Below, one piece after another: positions 12,865-13,976 of a stretch of DNA of 13,976 nt. Where the stretch lies: NCBI GenBank assembly GCA_046757205.1, contig JBHHXR010000073.1, positions 1-13,976 on the forward strand, written 5' to 3'. Under the pieces are notes generated by a model, which was given only the letters and a program-made list of their open reading frames with translations, had not been told where the DNA came from and searched no databases. The stretch's first letter is position 1. Every line of letters begins with the position of its first letter. The position numbers and the translations under genes were made by a program. The stretch comes from JBHHXR01 sp046757205 (GTDB lineage Bacteria > Pseudomonadota > Alphaproteobacteria > Rhodobacterales > Rhodobacteraceae).

Positions 12865-13976
12865 ATGAAAGTCAGCATTGAGCGCGGCGATCTGCTCAGG
12901 GCCATGGGCCGGGCGCAGAGCGTGGTGGAGCGGCGCAACACCATTCCCATCCTCGCCAACGTGCTGATCGAGGCCGACGGAGACGCCATCAGTTTCCGGG
13001 CCACCGATCTGGATATCGAAGTCGTCGACAGGGCGCCCGCCGTGGTGTCGCGGCCGGGCGCGACCACCGTCGGCGCGCACACGCTGTACGAGATCGTGCG
13101 CAAGCTGCCGGAGGGCGCGCAGGTCGAACTGGCCCATGACGGCGCCGGCGAACGGCTGGAAATCCGCGCCGGCCGCTCCAGTTTCTCGCTGGCGACGCTG
13201 CCGCGCGAGGATTTCCCGGTGATGGCCTCTTCCGAGTACGCCTCGAATTTCGGTGTCGCGGCGCCGGTCTTGCGGCGGCTCTTCGACAAGGCGAAATTCG
13301 CCATTTCCACGGAGGAGACGCGTTACTATCTCAACGGCATATTCATGCATGCCGCCGACGGCCACGCCGGCAGGGTGCTGCGCTGCGTGGCGACCGACGG
13401 GCACCGGCTGGCGCGGATCGACGCGCCGCTGCCCGAGGGGGCCGAGGACGTTCCCGGCGTCATCGTGCCGCGCAAGACGGTGGGCGAGTTGCGCAAGCTG
13501 CTGGACGACGACAGCCTGACCATCGCCGTCTCGGTGTCGGAGACCAAGGTGCGTTTCGCCACGCCGGAGGTGACGCTGACATCGAAGGTAATCGACGGAT
13601 CGTTCCCCGATTACTCGCGCGTCATCCCGGTCGGGAACGACAAGCGCCTGGAAGTCGACGCCGCCGAATTCGCCCAGGCCGTCGACCGGGTGGCAACCGT
13701 GTCGTCGGAGCGGTCGCGCGCCGTCAAGCTGACGCTGGCAGACGACAGCATGGTGCTGTCGGTGAACGCGCCCGACAGCGGCGCGGCGAGCGAGGAACTG
13801 CCCGTCGCCTATTCCGACGACCCGCTGGAGATCGGGTTCAACGCCAAGTACCTCCTGGAAATCGCCGGCCAGGTCGACCGGGAGAACGCGGTGTTTCTGT
13901 TCAACGCCGCCGGCGACCCGACCCTGATGCGCGAAGACGACGACGAAAGCGCGGTTTACGTGGTCATGCCGATGCG
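12865..13976 (+). CDS. dnaN: DNA polymerase III beta subunit (sliding clamp), lacking the last codons at the window edge
   Basis: The beta clamp encircles DNA as a dimer, tethers polymerase III and docks other repair and replication proteins. From the ATG at 12865, 370 full codons are visible and the frame is still open at the edge. The visible end VVMPMR matches the usual C terminus of about 372 residues, so only the final codon or two and the stop are missing. Typical strings are RRNTIPILANVLIEA (about 23-37), ATDLDIEV, LPREDFPVM, ISTEETRYYLNGIFMH, VATDGHRLA, the KVIDGSFPDYSRVIP segment and FNAKYLLEI. All are hallmarks of bacterial DnaN across its three repeated clamp domains. The GAGGA ribosome site is 12 nt from the ATG, somewhat long. 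It follows dnaA in the common dnaA-dnaN order and recF often comes next, outside this window. Confidence 0.98.
   Translation, partial: MKVSIERGDLLRAMGRAQSVVERRNTIPILANVLIEADGDAISFRATDLDIEVVDRAPAVVSRPGATTVGAHTLYEIVRKLPEGAQVELAHDGAGERLEIRAGRSSFSLATLPREDFPVMASSEYASNFGVAAPVLRRLFDKAKFAISTEETRYYLNGIFMHAADGHAGRVLRCVATDGHRLARIDAPLPEGAEDVPGVIVPRKTVGELRKLLDDDSLTIAVSVSETKVRFATPEVTLTSKVIDGSFPDYSRVIPVGNDKRLEVDAAEFAQAVDRVATVSSERSRAVKLTLADDSMVLSVNAPDSGAASEELPVAYSDDPLEIGFNAKYLLEIAGQVDRENAVFLFNAAGDPTLMREDDDESAVYVVMPM

Overview
The window looks like a housekeeping stretch of a GC-rich alphaproteobacterial chromosome, probably Rhodospirillales-like. The taxon is inferred from gene content and order: mutM, enoyl-CoA hydratase, rpsT, dnaA, dnaN, with a divergent ubiE-ubiB pair. 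Codon choice is strongly GC-ending throughout, and no gene stands out as clearly foreign.

Left part (1-2139, all minus strand): a mannose-1-phosphate guanylyltransferase (manC type) that runs off the left edge, a haloalkane dehalogenase of the LinB/DhaA type with an apparent TTG start, and a complete tRNA-Arg(CCU) with its own sigma70-like promoter.

Middle-left (2239-5888, plus strand): a D-tartrate dehydratase of the enolase superfamily, a secreted M48 zinc metalloprotease with a C-terminal LysM-like segment, and a small APH/choline-kinase-fold phosphotransferase of unknown substrate. The last gene overlaps the end of ubiB tail to tail by 15 bp.

Middle-right (5874-9115): ubiE and ubiB lie in a tight minus-strand operon for ubiquinone synthesis. 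They diverge from mutM (formamidopyrimidine-DNA glycosylase), and candidate promoters overlap back to back in the 86-bp gap.

Right part (9190-13976, plus strand): enoyl-CoA hydratase, rpsT (ribosomal protein S20) with a good promoter and a strong rho-independent terminator, a 305-bp lower-GC leader with an 18-bp palindrome, a rhodanese-like protein, dnaA, a 294-bp non-coding gap and dnaN (cut within its last codons). The replication genes probably belong to the rhodanese-dnaA unit, with a possible separate dnaN promoter.

I found no phage, IS, CRISPR, toxin-antitoxin or defence system. The items most worth a second look are the haloalkane dehalogenase, the palindrome and leader upstream of the rhodanese-dnaA pair, the orphan kinase, and a recurrent promoter architecture. 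I see no convincing evidence for an undescribed multi-gene system here.
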